Assembly: GCF_017814435.1 (NCBI RefSeq)
Contig: NZ_JAGJCB010000006.1
Location: 155,993-219,992 of the forward strand
Reading direction: 5' to 3'
DNA length: 64,000 nucleotides
From: Mariniflexile gromovii
GTDB lineage: Bacteria > Bacteroidota > Bacteroidia > Flavobacteriales > Flavobacteriaceae
Within the stretch, counting starts at the first letter, position 1. Each line of letters starts with the position of its first letter. This document shows, in pieces, positions 18,581 through 28,288 of the stretch. Position numbers and translations under genes: made by a program. The notes under the pieces are model-generated. The model was given only the letters and a program-made list of their open reading frames with translations. It was not told the DNA's origin and ran no database searches.

Positions 18581-21500
18581 ATGCGAATCCAAAAGCATAT
18601 CGATCAACTCCTTTTTATACTCATCATATGTGTTGGTCAGTTTGCATTTTCACAATTAAGCAAAACACATTATATCCCACCTTTAACAGAATCGGGGACT
18701 AATTCATCTCAACCTCAAGACCATTACATTTACATTTCAACACCAAGTACTAATCTGGTTAGCTTTTCTATTCAACTTTTAGGTTCGGGAGCTACCATCA
18801 CAGGAACTGTATCAAAAGCATCACCCTATATTTATAATATTGGTACAGGAAGAGACACCCAGTTATTTGTAAATGTCAACGAAACAAGCAGAGTAAAAAC
18901 CAACAAAGGGTTTATAGTAGAAGCGGAAAGTCCTGTGTATGTATCGGTAAGGATAAATGCTGGAGCTCAAGCTGGGGCTTTGGTTAGCAAAGGTGCATCA
19001 GCTTTAGGAAACACATTTAGGGTTGGTAGTTTCACCAATTCAAATCCACAAACCAACTACTTAAATTTTGTTTCGGTTATGGCTACTTCAGATAATACAT
19101 TAGTTGTTTTTTCTGATCTACCCGCGGGATTGATTATTGAAAATTATGTTGGCGTTACGCCCATATCCGTTACATTAAACAAGGGAGAAAGTTATGTGGT
19201 GGCCACAAATAGCGCTAATAGCATTATTAATAGAGATGGCTTGATTGGTTGCCTAGTTCAATCGAACAAACCTATTGTTGTTAATTGTGGTTCTGCCAAC
19301 GGAAGTTTTTACGGAGGAAGCGGAAGGGATTACGGTATAGACCAAATTGTAGACGCTTCTAAAATTGGCAAAGAATATATTTTTGTTAGAGGTGCCGGTG
19401 ACGACGGTTGGGAAAATATTTTGCTAGTTGCCCATTCAAACAACACTTTTATAAGTATTAATGGCAATTCTCCTGTTGGCCCTATAAGCGAAGGGGAATA
19501 TTATTTAATTGAAGGCTCTTCCTATAATGCTAATGGCAACATGTATGTTGAAACCACTGAAGATGTTTTTGCATATCAAGGTATTGGAGGATTAGCAGGT
19601 GCTGAAGCCAACCAAGGCATGTTTTTTGTGCCTCCCTTAAGTTGTGAAACCAGAGGAAATCTAGATAATATAGCTGCCATAAACAATATTGGAAGTACCG
19701 TTTATACCGGTGGCATCACAATAGTTACAAAAGCAACCGCTACCATTACCATTAACAACACTCCTATTTCCAGTTTTAATGCAGTGGGGCCAAGTACAGT
19801 AACAGGTAAGCCAGATTATGTAACCTACAAAGTACTAAACCTAAGTGGTAATATTTCTGTTCAAAGTAATGACGAGCTATACTGCGCTTATTTCAATCAA
19901 AATAATAATGCAACATCTGGAAGTTTTTATTCCGGATTTCCTACAGCACCAGAAATTAACTTCAACGCACAATTTACAACACTGGGCAACTGTATTCCCA
20001 ATATAACACTTGAAGCAGCAAACACCCAAAGCTTTGATAGTTTTGAATGGTGGTTTGATGATGGTTCGGGTTCAGGGTTTCAAAACACCCTTATAAGCAC
20101 ACCTAATTTAACCCCTACCGTTCCAGGAAAATACAAACTTATTGGAATCGTAACTTGCTCTGGCTTAACCCTAGAATCCATAGAAGTACCTGTAAGTATT
20201 TGTCCAGATGATATTGATAACGATGGTATTATTGACAACCTTGATATTGATAATGATAATGATGGCATTTTAAATTGTACTGAATCCAGAGGTAATGTTG
20301 AAGTAAATCTAAGTATCGTTACTACCCCAGAATTGGTTTTTGAAGATGGCTCCAGAAATTATGGAATTGCTACTGGTATTCATACAGCATCTAACACTTC
20401 TGGAACTCCCAATTATTTTACAGGCAATAGTTCGGGCGGGTTTTCGAGTAATTTAAGTCCGGGGAGCAGTTCAGAAAACAACTATCAAATTTCTTTTACA
20501 GAACCTGTAAATATTAAATATCAAGAATCTATAACCCATACTAATGTTGATGGAGAATACTTTATAGTAGGCATACTGCCTCTGAACAAAAATATAACGT
20601 TGGTTGACCCTGACAATCGATTATTAGTAGATTCTAATTTTGACGGTATATTTGAAACAGGAATTACCACCATATCAGGTTCTGAAATTCATTTTAAAAT
20701 AAACCCTTCTCCTTCTGGAAATACACCTTATACTTTTTTGGCAAATCAAGTTGATGGCTTTTCATTCGTTCACAAATTAGAAAATGCAACAACGGGGTCA
20801 ATCTTTACTGGTGGACTCTCACTCACATGTTTTAAAAAAGATTCCGATTTAGATGGTATAGAAGACGCCTTGGACTTAGATAGTGATAACGATGGCATTC
20901 CAGACTTTATTGAAAACACCGGAACAATTATAGCTTTATCAGGCATAGATACAGATAAAAACGGATTGGATGATGTTTACAATATAAATGCGACACCATT
21001 AGATTCTGATGCTGATGGCGTGTATGATTTTTATGATTTAGACAGTGATAACGATGGTATTTACGATTTAGAAGAGTCAGGAAGCAACTTGCCTGACACT
21101 AATTTTGATGGTATAATTGATAACATAAACACAAAAATTGGCACAAATGGATGGGATGACAATGCTGAAACAGCTCCCGATAGTAATGCTATTGTTTATA
21201 TTGTAAACGATGTAGATGCAGATTCTATTTTTAGTTATATAGATTTAGATAGCGATGGCGATTTATGTAGCGATGTTATTGAAGCCGGATTTTCGGACGC
21301 CAACAACGACAACCTATTAGGAAACACAACAGTTACTACAAATACTTCTGGAAAAGTTACCAATGCCACTGATGGTTACACACAGCCCAATAGCAATTAT
21401 TTAAACTTCGCACCTCTATCAATTACAACCCAACCTGTTGACACTGAAGTTTGCGAACGTTTAAACACAACAATATCCATAGTTTCGGCCGAAGCAGAAT

Positions 21501-23098
21501 CTTATCAATGGGAAACAAGCACAGATGGAATCAATTGGAACCCCATTACAGACAATGCTATTTACAGCGGTTCCCAAACAGCAAACCTAGACATTTCAAA
21601 CACACCATTATCATACAATAATTACCAATACCGCGTAAAATTAGATAGAGTTGGCAATAGTTGTGGCTTGTATTCTAATAGTATAACACTTTCAGTAATT
21701 CCATCTCCAATAGTAAACCCTTCAGTTTCTTTAATACAATGTGATGATGATATTGATGGCATTAGTTTTTTCAACTTAACTGAAGCAAATCATAAAATTT
21801 CAACCAATGTTTCCAACGAAACCTTCTTGTATTTCAAAACACAAATAGCCGCAAATTCAGGCGATACAACAAGTACAGATTACATAACTTCACCTACAAC
21901 GTATCAAAATAGCGCAAGCCCATTTACCGAAGTAGTTTGGGCAAGAACAACCTCTGCTTCAGGTTGCGCTGCCATTTCCCAAATTCAATTACAAGTCAGT
22001 ATCAGTCAAATTCCTTCAGGAGCTATAAATGAAATTATTGATGTTTGCGATGACTTTTTAGATATTAATGGGAATAATAACAACAATAATGATGATACAG
22101 ATGGCATTGCAAGCTTCAACTTTAGTTACGTAAAAGCAATGGTTGAAAGTTTCTTTTTACCACAAACACCCTCGGTTACTTTCTATAGAAATGAAGCCGA
22201 TGCTTTAGCTGAAAATAATGCCATAACAGACACATCAAACTACAGAAATATTGGGTATCCTCACTCGCAACAAATTTACATACGGGTTGATAGTGAAATT
22301 AGCAACGATTGTCAAGCATTAGGACCATACATTACTTTGAATGTAAATCCATTGCCTGAATTCACTGTTGAAACCCCTCAAATTGTGTGTACATCAGACC
22401 CTTCTTTCAGCATTATTTTAGATCCTTTTGAAGCTAATGTTACCGAAAATTTCAATTATTCATGGTTTTTTGAAGGTAATGAAATAGCAACCAGCTCAAC
22501 ATTAGAAGTTTCAACACCTGGAATATACACCGTAACCTTAACAAAAACCGATGGTTCAAGTTGTTCCAGATCAAAAGCTATTAGTGTAGAAGCTTCCGAA
22601 ACAGCAAACATCACACAAAACGATGTTACCATAAATGATCTTGCTGAAAATAATTCTGTCATCATAAACCCAGATAATTTAGGCAGCGGTAATTACGAAT
22701 ATGCATTAAGAGAAGTGGGGGCACCTTTTATAAATTACCAAGCAGAACCTGTTTTCAACAATGTAAAACCTGGGTTTTATACTATTTATGTACAGGACGA
22801 AATATGTGGCGAATCTACTTTGGATATTTCAGTAATTGGATACACAAAATATTTCACTCCTAATGGCGATGGCTTTAATGATTTTTGGCAGATAAAAGGC
22901 ATCAATACCGATATTCAACCCAATAGTATTATATTTATTTATGATCGCTACGGAAAACTTTTAAAACAACTAAGCCCAAATTCTGTTGGGTGGGATGGCA
23001 CTTTTAATGGCAACGTATTACCTACAGATGATTATTGGTTTAAAGTTTTTCTTCAAGACGGAAGAAATTTTATGGGGCACTTCACTTTAAAACGATAG
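18581..23098 (+). CDS. IgGFc-binding-like, calcium-repeat, T9SS type-B sorted protein
   Basis: This 1505-aa exported protein begins with a signal peptide ending near 'QFAFSQ'. Residues ~30-470 resemble the IgGFc-binding N-terminal domain: 'HYIPPL', repeated 'VYVSVRINA' and 'KPIVVNCGSANG'. Thrombospondin type 3-like calcium loops occur at ~541-570, ~756 and ~808 ('DNDNDGI', 'DSDNDGI', 'DSDADG'). An Ig-like region near 960 is followed by two 'CDD...FNL' modules. The type-B sorting domain ('FTPNGDGFNDFW' to 'GHFTLKR') ends the protein. The ATG at 18581 is preferred over a TTG two codons earlier. It is the last of the four-gene array, and its N-terminal architecture differs from the other three. 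Confidence 0.87.
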   Translation: MRIQKHIDQLLFILIICVGQFAFSQLSKTHYIPPLTESGTNSSQPQDHYIYISTPSTNLVSFSIQLLGSGATITGTVSKASPYIYNIGTGRDTQLFVNVNETSRVKTNKGFIVEAESPVYVSVRINAGAQAGALVSKGASALGNTFRVGSFTNSNPQTNYLNFVSVMATSDNTLVVFSDLPAGLIIENYVGVTPISVTLNKGESYVVATNSANSIINRDGLIGCLVQSNKPIVVNCGSANGSFYGGSGRDYGIDQIVDASKIGKEYIFVRGAGDDGWENILLVAHSNNTFISINGNSPVGPISEGEYYLIEGSSYNANGNMYVETTEDVFAYQGIGGLAGAEANQGMFFVPPLSCETRGNLDNIAAINNIGSTVYTGGITIVTKATATITINNTPISSFNAVGPSTVTGKPDYVTYKVLNLSGNISVQSNDELYCAYFNQNNNATSGSFYSGFPTAPEINFNAQFTTLGNCIPNITLEAANTQSFDSFEWWFDDGSGSGFQNTLISTPNLTPTVPGKYKLIGIVTCSGLTLESIEVPVSICPDDIDNDGIIDNLDIDNDNDGILNCTESRGNVEVNLSIVTTPELVFEDGSRNYGIATGIHTASNTSGTPNYFTGNSSGGFSSNLSPGSSSENNYQISFTEPVNIKYQESITHTNVDGEYFIVGILPLNKNITLVDPDNRLLVDSNFDGIFETGITTISGSEIHFKINPSPSGNTPYTFLANQVDGFSFVHKLENATTGSIFTGGLSLTCFKKDSDLDGIEDALDLDSDNDGIPDFIENTGTIIALSGIDTDKNGLDDVYNINATPLDSDADGVYDFYDLDSDNDGIYDLEESGSNLPDTNFDGIIDNINTKIGTNGWDDNAETAPDSNAIVYIVNDVDADSIFSYIDLDSDGDLCSDVIEAGFSDANNDNLLGNTTVTTNTSGKVTNATDGYTQPNSNYLNFAPLSITTQPVDTEVCERLNTTISIVSAEAESYQWETSTDGINWNPITDNAIYSGSQTANLDISNTPLSYNNYQYRVKLDRVGNSCGLYSNSITLSVIPSPIVNPSVSLIQCDDDIDGISFFNLTEANHKISTNVSNETFLYFKTQIAANSGDTTSTDYITSPTTYQNSASPFTEVVWARTTSASGCAAISQIQLQVSISQIPSGAINEIIDVCDDFLDINGNNNNNNDDTDGIASFNFSYVKAMVESFFLPQTPSVTFYRNEADALAENNAITDTSNYRNIGYPHSQQIYIRVDSEISNDCQALGPYITLNVNPLPEFTVETPQIVCTSDPSFSIILDPFEANVTENFNYSWFFEGNEIATSSTLEVSTPGIYTVTLTKTDGSSCSRSKAISVEASETANITQNDVTINDLAENNSVIINPDNLGSGNYEYALREVGAPFINYQAEPVFNNVKPGFYTIYVQDEICGESTLDISVIGYTKYFTPNGDGFNDFWQIKGINTDIQPNSIIFIYDRYGKLLKQLSPNSVGWDGTFNGNVLPTDDYWFKVFLQDGRNFMGHFTLKR

Positions 23099-23113
23099 CA
23101 CATATATTTTGCG

Positions 23114-23121
23114 TAATTTTG
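23114..23121 (+). promoter_or_regulatory. -7 box TAATTTTG directly before uvrB ATG
   Basis: TAATTTTG is an exact TAnnTTTG match ending only four bases before the uvrB ATG at 23126. If used, transcription would begin at or next to the start codon, giving a leaderless or nearly leaderless message. No good -33 element is visible. Confidence 0.4.
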
Positions 23122-23125
23122 CAAT

Positions 23126-25126
23126 ATGAAGTTCAAAATTGAATCCGAATTCAGTCCTACAGGCGATCAACCCGAAGCTATAAAACAACTCGTTGCCGGT
23201 ATAAATGCCAACGAAAAATACCAAACACTACTTGGTGTAACAGGTTCCGGTAAAACCTTTACAGTTGCTAATGTGATTCAGGAAGTTCAAAAACCCACGC
23301 TTGTTTTAGCCCATAATAAAACCTTAGCAGCTCAATTATATTCCGAGTTTAAACAGTTTTTTCCAAATAATGCTGTTGAATACTTCGTATCGTATTACGA
23401 CTACTACCAACCTGAAGCATACATTCCCGTATCGGGAGTTTTTATAGAAAAAGATTTATCCATCAATGAAGAAATAGAAAAGATGCGTTTAAGCGCAACC
23501 TCTTCCCTACTTTCTGGCAGACGTGATGTATTGGTTGTTGCATCCGTTTCGTGCATTTATGGTATTGGAAACCCAATAGAATTTCAAAAAAACGTGATTA
23601 CGCTTAAGCGCGACCAAGTTATTTCAAGAACCAAACTTTTACATCAATTGGTACAAAGTTTGTATTCGCGCACCGAAGGTGAATTCAATCATGGAAACTT
23701 CAGGATAAAAGGTGATACGGTGGATATCTTCCCAAGTTATGCCGATGATGCCTTTAGAATCCACTTTTTTGGCGATGAAATTGAGGATATGGAATCTTTC
23801 AACATCCAAACCAATCAAGTGATTGAAAAATATGATTTGCTGACTATTTATCCTGCAAACATGTTTGTAACATCGCCCGATGTTTTACAAAACGCCATTA
23901 AGGAAATTCAGGACGATTTAGTAAAACAGCACGATTATTTTAAAGAAATTGGTAAACATTTAGAAGCAAAAAGGCTTAAAGAACGCACCGAATTCGACTT
24001 AGAAATGATTCGGGAATTGGGCTATTGTTCCGGTATTGAAAACTACTCCCGTTATTTAGATGGAAGACTTCCGGGTACAAGGCCATTCTGTTTATTGGAT
24101 TATTTCCCAGAGGATTACTTAATGGTCGTGGATGAAAGTCACGTAACCATTTCGCAAGTACACGCCATGTATGGAGGCGATAGAAGCCGTAAAGAAAATT
24201 TGGTAGAATACGGTTTTAGATTGCCAGCTGCTATGGATAACCGACCCTTAAAATTTGAAGAGTTTGAAGCCATACAAAACCAAGTGATTTATGTAAGCGC
24301 AACCCCTGCCGATTATGAATTAAAAAAATCGGACGGTATTTATGTAGAGCAAGTGATTCGTCCAACCGGATTATTAGATCCCGTTATTGAAATCAGACCC
24401 AGTTTAAACCAAATTGATGATTTAATTGAAGAAATACAGCAACGTGTAGAAAAAGACGAACGTACCTTGGTAACTACACTTACCAAACGTATGGCTGAAG
24501 AATTAACTAAATATTTGGACCGCATTCAAATTCGTTGTCGTTATATACACAGTGATGTAGATACTTTGGAACGTGTAGAAATTATGCAAGATTTACGCAA
24601 AGGCTTGTTTGATGTGTTGGTTGGCGTAAACTTACTTCGTGAAGGACTGGATTTACCAGAAGTATCTCTAGTAGCTATTTTAGACGCCGATAAGGAAGGT
24701 TTTTTACGTTCGGCACGTTCATTGACACAAACCGTTGGTAGAGCCGCTAGAAACCTTAACGGCAAAGCCATTATGTATGCAGATAAAATAACCAACAGCA
24801 TGCAAAAAACCATTGACGAAACCAATTACCGACGCGAAAAACAAATTGCATACAATACCAAACATAATGTAGTGCCTAAAGCATTAAACAAAAGTTTAGA
24901 TAATGCCTTAACAAAAAACTCGGTTAGCACCTATAGCTACGAATTGGAAGCCGCAAAAGCTGCCGAACCTGAAAGTGCCTATTTAAGCAAACCTGAATTG
25001 GAAAAGAAAATTCGCGAAAAACGCAAACTTATGGAAGAAGCCGCCAAGGCTTTGGACTTTATTGTGGCTGCAAAATTGCGTGATGAAATTAAAAACTATC
25101 AAGATAAACTCTCAAAACAAATGTAA
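23126..25126 (+). CDS. uvrB: Excinuclease ABC subunit B
   Basis: This 666-aa protein is the damage-verification helicase-like subunit of nucleotide excision repair; it is loaded by UvrA and recruits UvrC. It shows Walker A 'GVTGSGKTFTVANV' (near 38), the 'YYDYYQPEAYIP' beta-hairpin motif (near 92), 'DESHVTISQ', 'VSATPADYEL', 'REGLDLPEVSLVAILDADKEGFLRS' and 'QTVGRAARN'. A C-terminal UVR motif that contacts UvrC ('KRKLMEEAAKALDFIVAAKLRDEI') ends it. The length is normal and no motif is missing. No SOS-type operator was identified. It stands alone between the T9SS array and the hybrid regulator. Confidence 0.98.
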   Translation: MKFKIESEFSPTGDQPEAIKQLVAGINANEKYQTLLGVTGSGKTFTVANVIQEVQKPTLVLAHNKTLAAQLYSEFKQFFPNNAVEYFVSYYDYYQPEAYIPVSGVFIEKDLSINEEIEKMRLSATSSLLSGRRDVLVVASVSCIYGIGNPIEFQKNVITLKRDQVISRTKLLHQLVQSLYSRTEGEFNHGNFRIKGDTVDIFPSYADDAFRIHFFGDEIEDMESFNIQTNQVIEKYDLLTIYPANMFVTSPDVLQNAIKEIQDDLVKQHDYFKEIGKHLEAKRLKERTEFDLEMIRELGYCSGIENYSRYLDGRLPGTRPFCLLDYFPEDYLMVVDESHVTISQVHAMYGGDRSRKENLVEYGFRLPAAMDNRPLKFEEFEAIQNQVIYVSATPADYELKKSDGIYVEQVIRPTGLLDPVIEIRPSLNQIDDLIEEIQQRVEKDERTLVTTLTKRMAEELTKYLDRIQIRCRYIHSDVDTLERVEIMQDLRKGLFDVLVGVNLLREGLDLPEVSLVAILDADKEGFLRSARSLTQTVGRAARNLNGKAIMYADKITNSMQKTIDETNYRREKQIAYNTKHNVVPKALNKSLDNALTKNSVSTYSYELEAAKAAEPESAYLSKPELEKKIREKRKLMEEAAKALDFIVAAKLRDEIKNYQDKLSKQM

Positions 25127-25142
25127 CCTTAAGATTGTTACA
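25122..25142. promoter_or_regulatory. Operator-like palindrome upstream of hybrid regulator
   Basis: TGTAAC-N9-GTTACA overlaps the uvrB stop and lies 67 bases before the regulator's ATG. Its right part (25127-25142) is 15/16 identical to 28058-28073 on the far side of the regulator gene. This suggests a shared regulator-binding site and autoregulation, which is inference. Confidence 0.5.
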
Positions 25143-25208
25143 ATAATTATATGCAATAGATAATTTGTTTGTATTAATTGTATAAATTTATATATCAATC
25201 TTTTACAA

Positions 25209-28007
25209 ATGAAAAACCTTTATCTATTGGCAATAACTTTTGTGCTGTCATTCTATTCTTTTTCACAAAATAAAAAAATTGACTCTTTAAAAAACAATAT
25301 TACTTTAAAAAGTAATGTGAACAAAAAGTGGCAATCACTTTACGAACTCGCAGAAATATACCGTCTTAATATTCAAAATGATAGTACCTATAAATATGCG
25401 CATCAGGGTTTTGAAATAATTAAAAACAAAAAACAAGACTCACTTTTCTTACTTTCAACACTTCAATTGTATCGCTTATCAAATAAAACAGCACAACCAG
25501 ATACTATAAACTATTTAGATTTAGCTTATCAAATATCAAAATCAAGCAACAAACAAACGTTGTTTATTGAAACCTATTACACACAAGGTCTTTCTCATTT
25601 TTATGGGGTTGGCGAATATGCAGAAGCTATGCCCTATTTTTTAAAGGTTGATTCTATTTCAAAGAAATTCAACATTAAAAATAAGACCACCATATCTGCA
25701 CTTATTCAACGTGCCGAAATTTCAAGATTAAAATTTACAGAACGTAATACTTTAATAGCAAAACGAATTTTGGATGAAGCCTTAAAAGATGCACGAACTA
25801 TCAAATCAGAAGAGATGATCTACCTAGTTTATACTTATTTATCTGATGTTTCTCAATTGATGAAAAAATATGATGATGCTAAAAAGTATTTAAAATCTGC
25901 TTCCGATTATTTCCTAAAAAAAGATGATATTAGAAATGTATCTCAAATATACCTTTTATATACTGCTTATTACCTAGGAATAAACGATTTAGAAAATGCT
26001 AAAAAAGAACAACTTAAGCGAATTTCTTATTTACGTAAAAAGGATGATGTGCTTGAACTAGGAAGAGCTTTGATGTACAGTGGCAGCTTTCATAGGCGAA
26101 AAACAAAGGACTATAAAAAAGCTATTGAAAGTTTATTGGAGGCTAAAAATATTTATGAAAACCTAAATATGATAGATGGAGATCCTTATGAAAGAATCAT
26201 TTACGGTCTTGCACTATGCTATTCTGAAATTAAAAATCATGAAGAATCAAATTCCTATTACAATCTTGCCTATGATTTAAGAGTAAAACTCATAAAAAAA
26301 GAAAACAGAAACTTAACAACTTCTCTAGAAGCCAAATACCAAAACGAAAAAAAAGAGCAAGAGATTAAATTATTATCCGCTGAAAATCAACTGGCCAAAA
26401 AACAAAAATACATTTATATAAGTATCGCTATTTTACTTCTAATATCTGGAGTATTCCTGTTTTTCAATTATCGAAACAAAATCAAAACTGCAGAAAAACT
26501 CAAAGAACTCAATGCATTAAAATCAAGATTCTTTGCCAATATATCACATGAATTCAGGACGCCTCTAACCCTTATAAAAAGTCCTGTTCAAAGTTTAAAA
26601 TCAAGTCTTTCAAATGAAGACGATTTATCAAAACTGGAGTTAATTGACAAAAATTCCAACAGAATGCTGGAGTTGGTGGATCAATTATTAGAACTTTCAA
26701 AAATAGACAATGGCCAATTAAAACTTCTTTTTAAAGAAGCCAATATACAGCAAACGTTACATGCCATTGTAGAACCTTTTGTTTTTGAAGCTAAAGAAAC
26801 TAAGAAAATATTCAAATTTTTGCTTCCTGAAGTTTCAATAAACCATGTTTTTGATAAAGATGTTATAGAAAAAATAATAACCAATCTACTTTCCAATGCC
26901 TTTAAATACACAAATCCAAACGATACCATTTCGTTTAATTCTAACATAAACAATGAAACTTTAGAGATAACCGTTTCAAATTCCTGCAACAATTTAAAGC
27001 AAGAAGATTTACCGAAATTGTCTGAACGTTTCTATCAAAAAAACGATAGTTTTGATGGTGCTGGTATTGGCTTATCACTTGTTAAAGAACTTATTACCTT
27101 ATATCAAGGCACTATCAAAACAACTTTAAAGGACAACATGTTAAGTTTTGTTATTCACCTTCCGCTGAAAACAGAAAACCCAAATGCCGTTGTTGTTTCA
27201 AAAGAAACTACATCAGACAATCTAGAAGATATTTTTAGCACCGATTCTGAATTACCGATTCTTTTAATTGTAGATGACAATCAAGATATCAGGAACCTCT
27301 TAAAGTCTCTTTTTGAAAAAAACTACGTTGTTCTTCTGGCTGAAAACGCCGAAGAAGGATTCAAATTAGCAAAAAAACATATTCCAGATTGCATTATAAG
27401 TGATGTTATGATGCCAAAAACAGATGGTTTTGAGTTTACAAACACAATAAAAACCAACGAACTCACCTCGTTTATCCCTGTTATTTTATTAACAGCAAAA
27501 ACATCTGAAACAGCCCGTTTAGAAGGTTTAAAAAATCAGGCAGATGCTTTTTTAACAAAACCATTTAATAACGATGTGGTTATGCAAACGGTACTTCAGC
27601 TCATCAAAGAACGCAAAAAATTACAAGAACGCTACAGTCAGGAACTTGTGTTAAAACCAACCGACATTGTAGTAGATTCTTATGATGAAAAGTTTACAGC
27701 CAAACTTCAAGACATCCTAGATGCCAACATTAACAAAGCCGATTTTACTGCTGAAGAATTTTCAAACTTAGCCAATTTAAGCAGAATGCAACTACACCGA
27801 AAACTGAAAACTTTATTTGGCGTTACAACTTCAGAATTTATAAGAAATGAACGCGTAAAAATGGCATCCGAACTTTTAAAGAATCGAAACATAAGCATCT
27901 CAGAAGTAGGTTATGCTGTTGGTTTTAACGATATCTCATACTTTGCCAAATGCTTTAAAGATGTTTTTAACGTAACTCCTACAGAATATCAAAAAACACC
28001 TTCTTAA
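25209..28007 (+). CDS. Hybrid two-component system (TPR sensor, kinase, receiver, AraC)
   Basis: This 932-aa one-polypeptide sensor-regulator has a signal peptide (to 'YSFSQ') and a periplasmic tetratricopeptide-like helical region (~30-370). A transmembrane helix near 400-418 leads to a HisKA domain with phospho-acceptor 'NISHEFRTPL' (His ~447). The HATPase shows an N-box 'NLLSNAFKYT' and 'GAGIGLSLVKEL'. A receiver follows ('LLIVDDNQD', acceptor Asp in 'ISDVMMPKTDG', 'LTAKTS', 'LTKPF'), then a C-terminal AraC/XylS HTH (~830-930). Unlike many polysaccharide-sensing HTCS proteins it lacks beta-propeller Y_Y_Y repeats. A near-identical 16-bp motif flanks it on both sides, pointing to itself and the downstream envelope operon as targets. 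Confidence 0.93.
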   Translation: MKNLYLLAITFVLSFYSFSQNKKIDSLKNNITLKSNVNKKWQSLYELAEIYRLNIQNDSTYKYAHQGFEIIKNKKQDSLFLLSTLQLYRLSNKTAQPDTINYLDLAYQISKSSNKQTLFIETYYTQGLSHFYGVGEYAEAMPYFLKVDSISKKFNIKNKTTISALIQRAEISRLKFTERNTLIAKRILDEALKDARTIKSEEMIYLVYTYLSDVSQLMKKYDDAKKYLKSASDYFLKKDDIRNVSQIYLLYTAYYLGINDLENAKKEQLKRISYLRKKDDVLELGRALMYSGSFHRRKTKDYKKAIESLLEAKNIYENLNMIDGDPYERIIYGLALCYSEIKNHEESNSYYNLAYDLRVKLIKKENRNLTTSLEAKYQNEKKEQEIKLLSAENQLAKKQKYIYISIAILLLISGVFLFFNYRNKIKTAEKLKELNALKSRFFANISHEFRTPLTLIKSPVQSLKSSLSNEDDLSKLELIDKNSNRMLELVDQLLELSKIDNGQLKLLFKEANIQQTLHAIVEPFVFEAKETKKIFKFLLPEVSINHVFDKDVIEKIITNLLSNAFKYTNPNDTISFNSNINNETLEITVSNSCNNLKQEDLPKLSERFYQKNDSFDGAGIGLSLVKELITLYQGTIKTTLKDNMLSFVIHLPLKTENPNAVVVSKETTSDNLEDIFSTDSELPILLIVDDNQDIRNLLKSLFEKNYVVLLAENAEEGFKLAKKHIPDCIISDVMMPKTDGFEFTNTIKTNELTSFIPVILLTAKTSETARLEGLKNQADAFLTKPFNNDVVMQTVLQLIKERKKLQERYSQELVLKPTDIVVDSYDEKFTAKLQDILDANINKADFTAEEFSNLANLSRMQLHRKLKTLFGVTTSEFIRNERVKMASELLKNRNISISEVGYAVGFNDISYFAKCFKDVFNVTPTEYQKTPS

Positions 28008-28033
28008 GCAAGCAAACCCCCTATTTTACTAAG

Positions 28034-28073
28034 TGTAACACAGCATGTTACATATCTCCTTAAGGTTGTTACA
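28034..28073. promoter_or_regulatory. Operator-like cluster upstream of envelope operon
   Basis: TGTAACA-N5-TGTTACA forms a 7-bp inverted repeat (28034-28052). A third TGTTACA half-site at 28067-28073 is spaced exactly 21 bases, two helical turns, from the second. CCTTAAGGTTGTTACA at 28058-28073 matches 25127-25142 at 15 of 16 positions. The cluster lies 60-100 bases before the first ORF of the operon, a plausible place for AraC-type activation. TAATTTAG just downstream is one mismatch from a -7 box. Confidence 0.5.
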
Positions 28074-28132
28074 TATGTAGCTACCAAAAGCTTCTTGTTG
28101 TTATAATTTAGTATGAAAGATTTCCCTAAGTA

Positions 28133-28288
28133 ATGCAAAAAAAAAGAAAGTATCATTTTGAAGCTCAATTAGAAAAACCCTTTTCCCAAAAAATATATCT
28201 AAACATCAACCACTTAGATAAAGGATTATATGAACTGAATATTACACACAAAAATAAATTAATAAAAAAAACAACCTTTAAAAAATGA
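28133..28288 (+). CDS. 51-aa basic small protein coupled to downstream lipoprotein
   Basis: This small ORF has an ATG at 28133. Its TGA overlaps the next ATG as ATGA, the usual arrangement for translational coupling. The product is lysine-rich, has no signal peptide and contains 'NINHLDKGLYELNIT' followed by a Lys/Thr-rich end. That pattern (L-x-K-G-x-Y-x-L then a basic tail) resembles the final strands of type-A T9SS C-terminal domains, although here nothing would be exported. I know of no named family. Position between the operator-like cluster and the lipoprotein genes suggests it is the first gene of that operon. The resemblance may be coincidental. Confidence 0.55.
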   Translation: MQKKRKYHFEAQLEKPFSQKIYLNINHLDKGLYELNITHKNKLIKKTTFKK

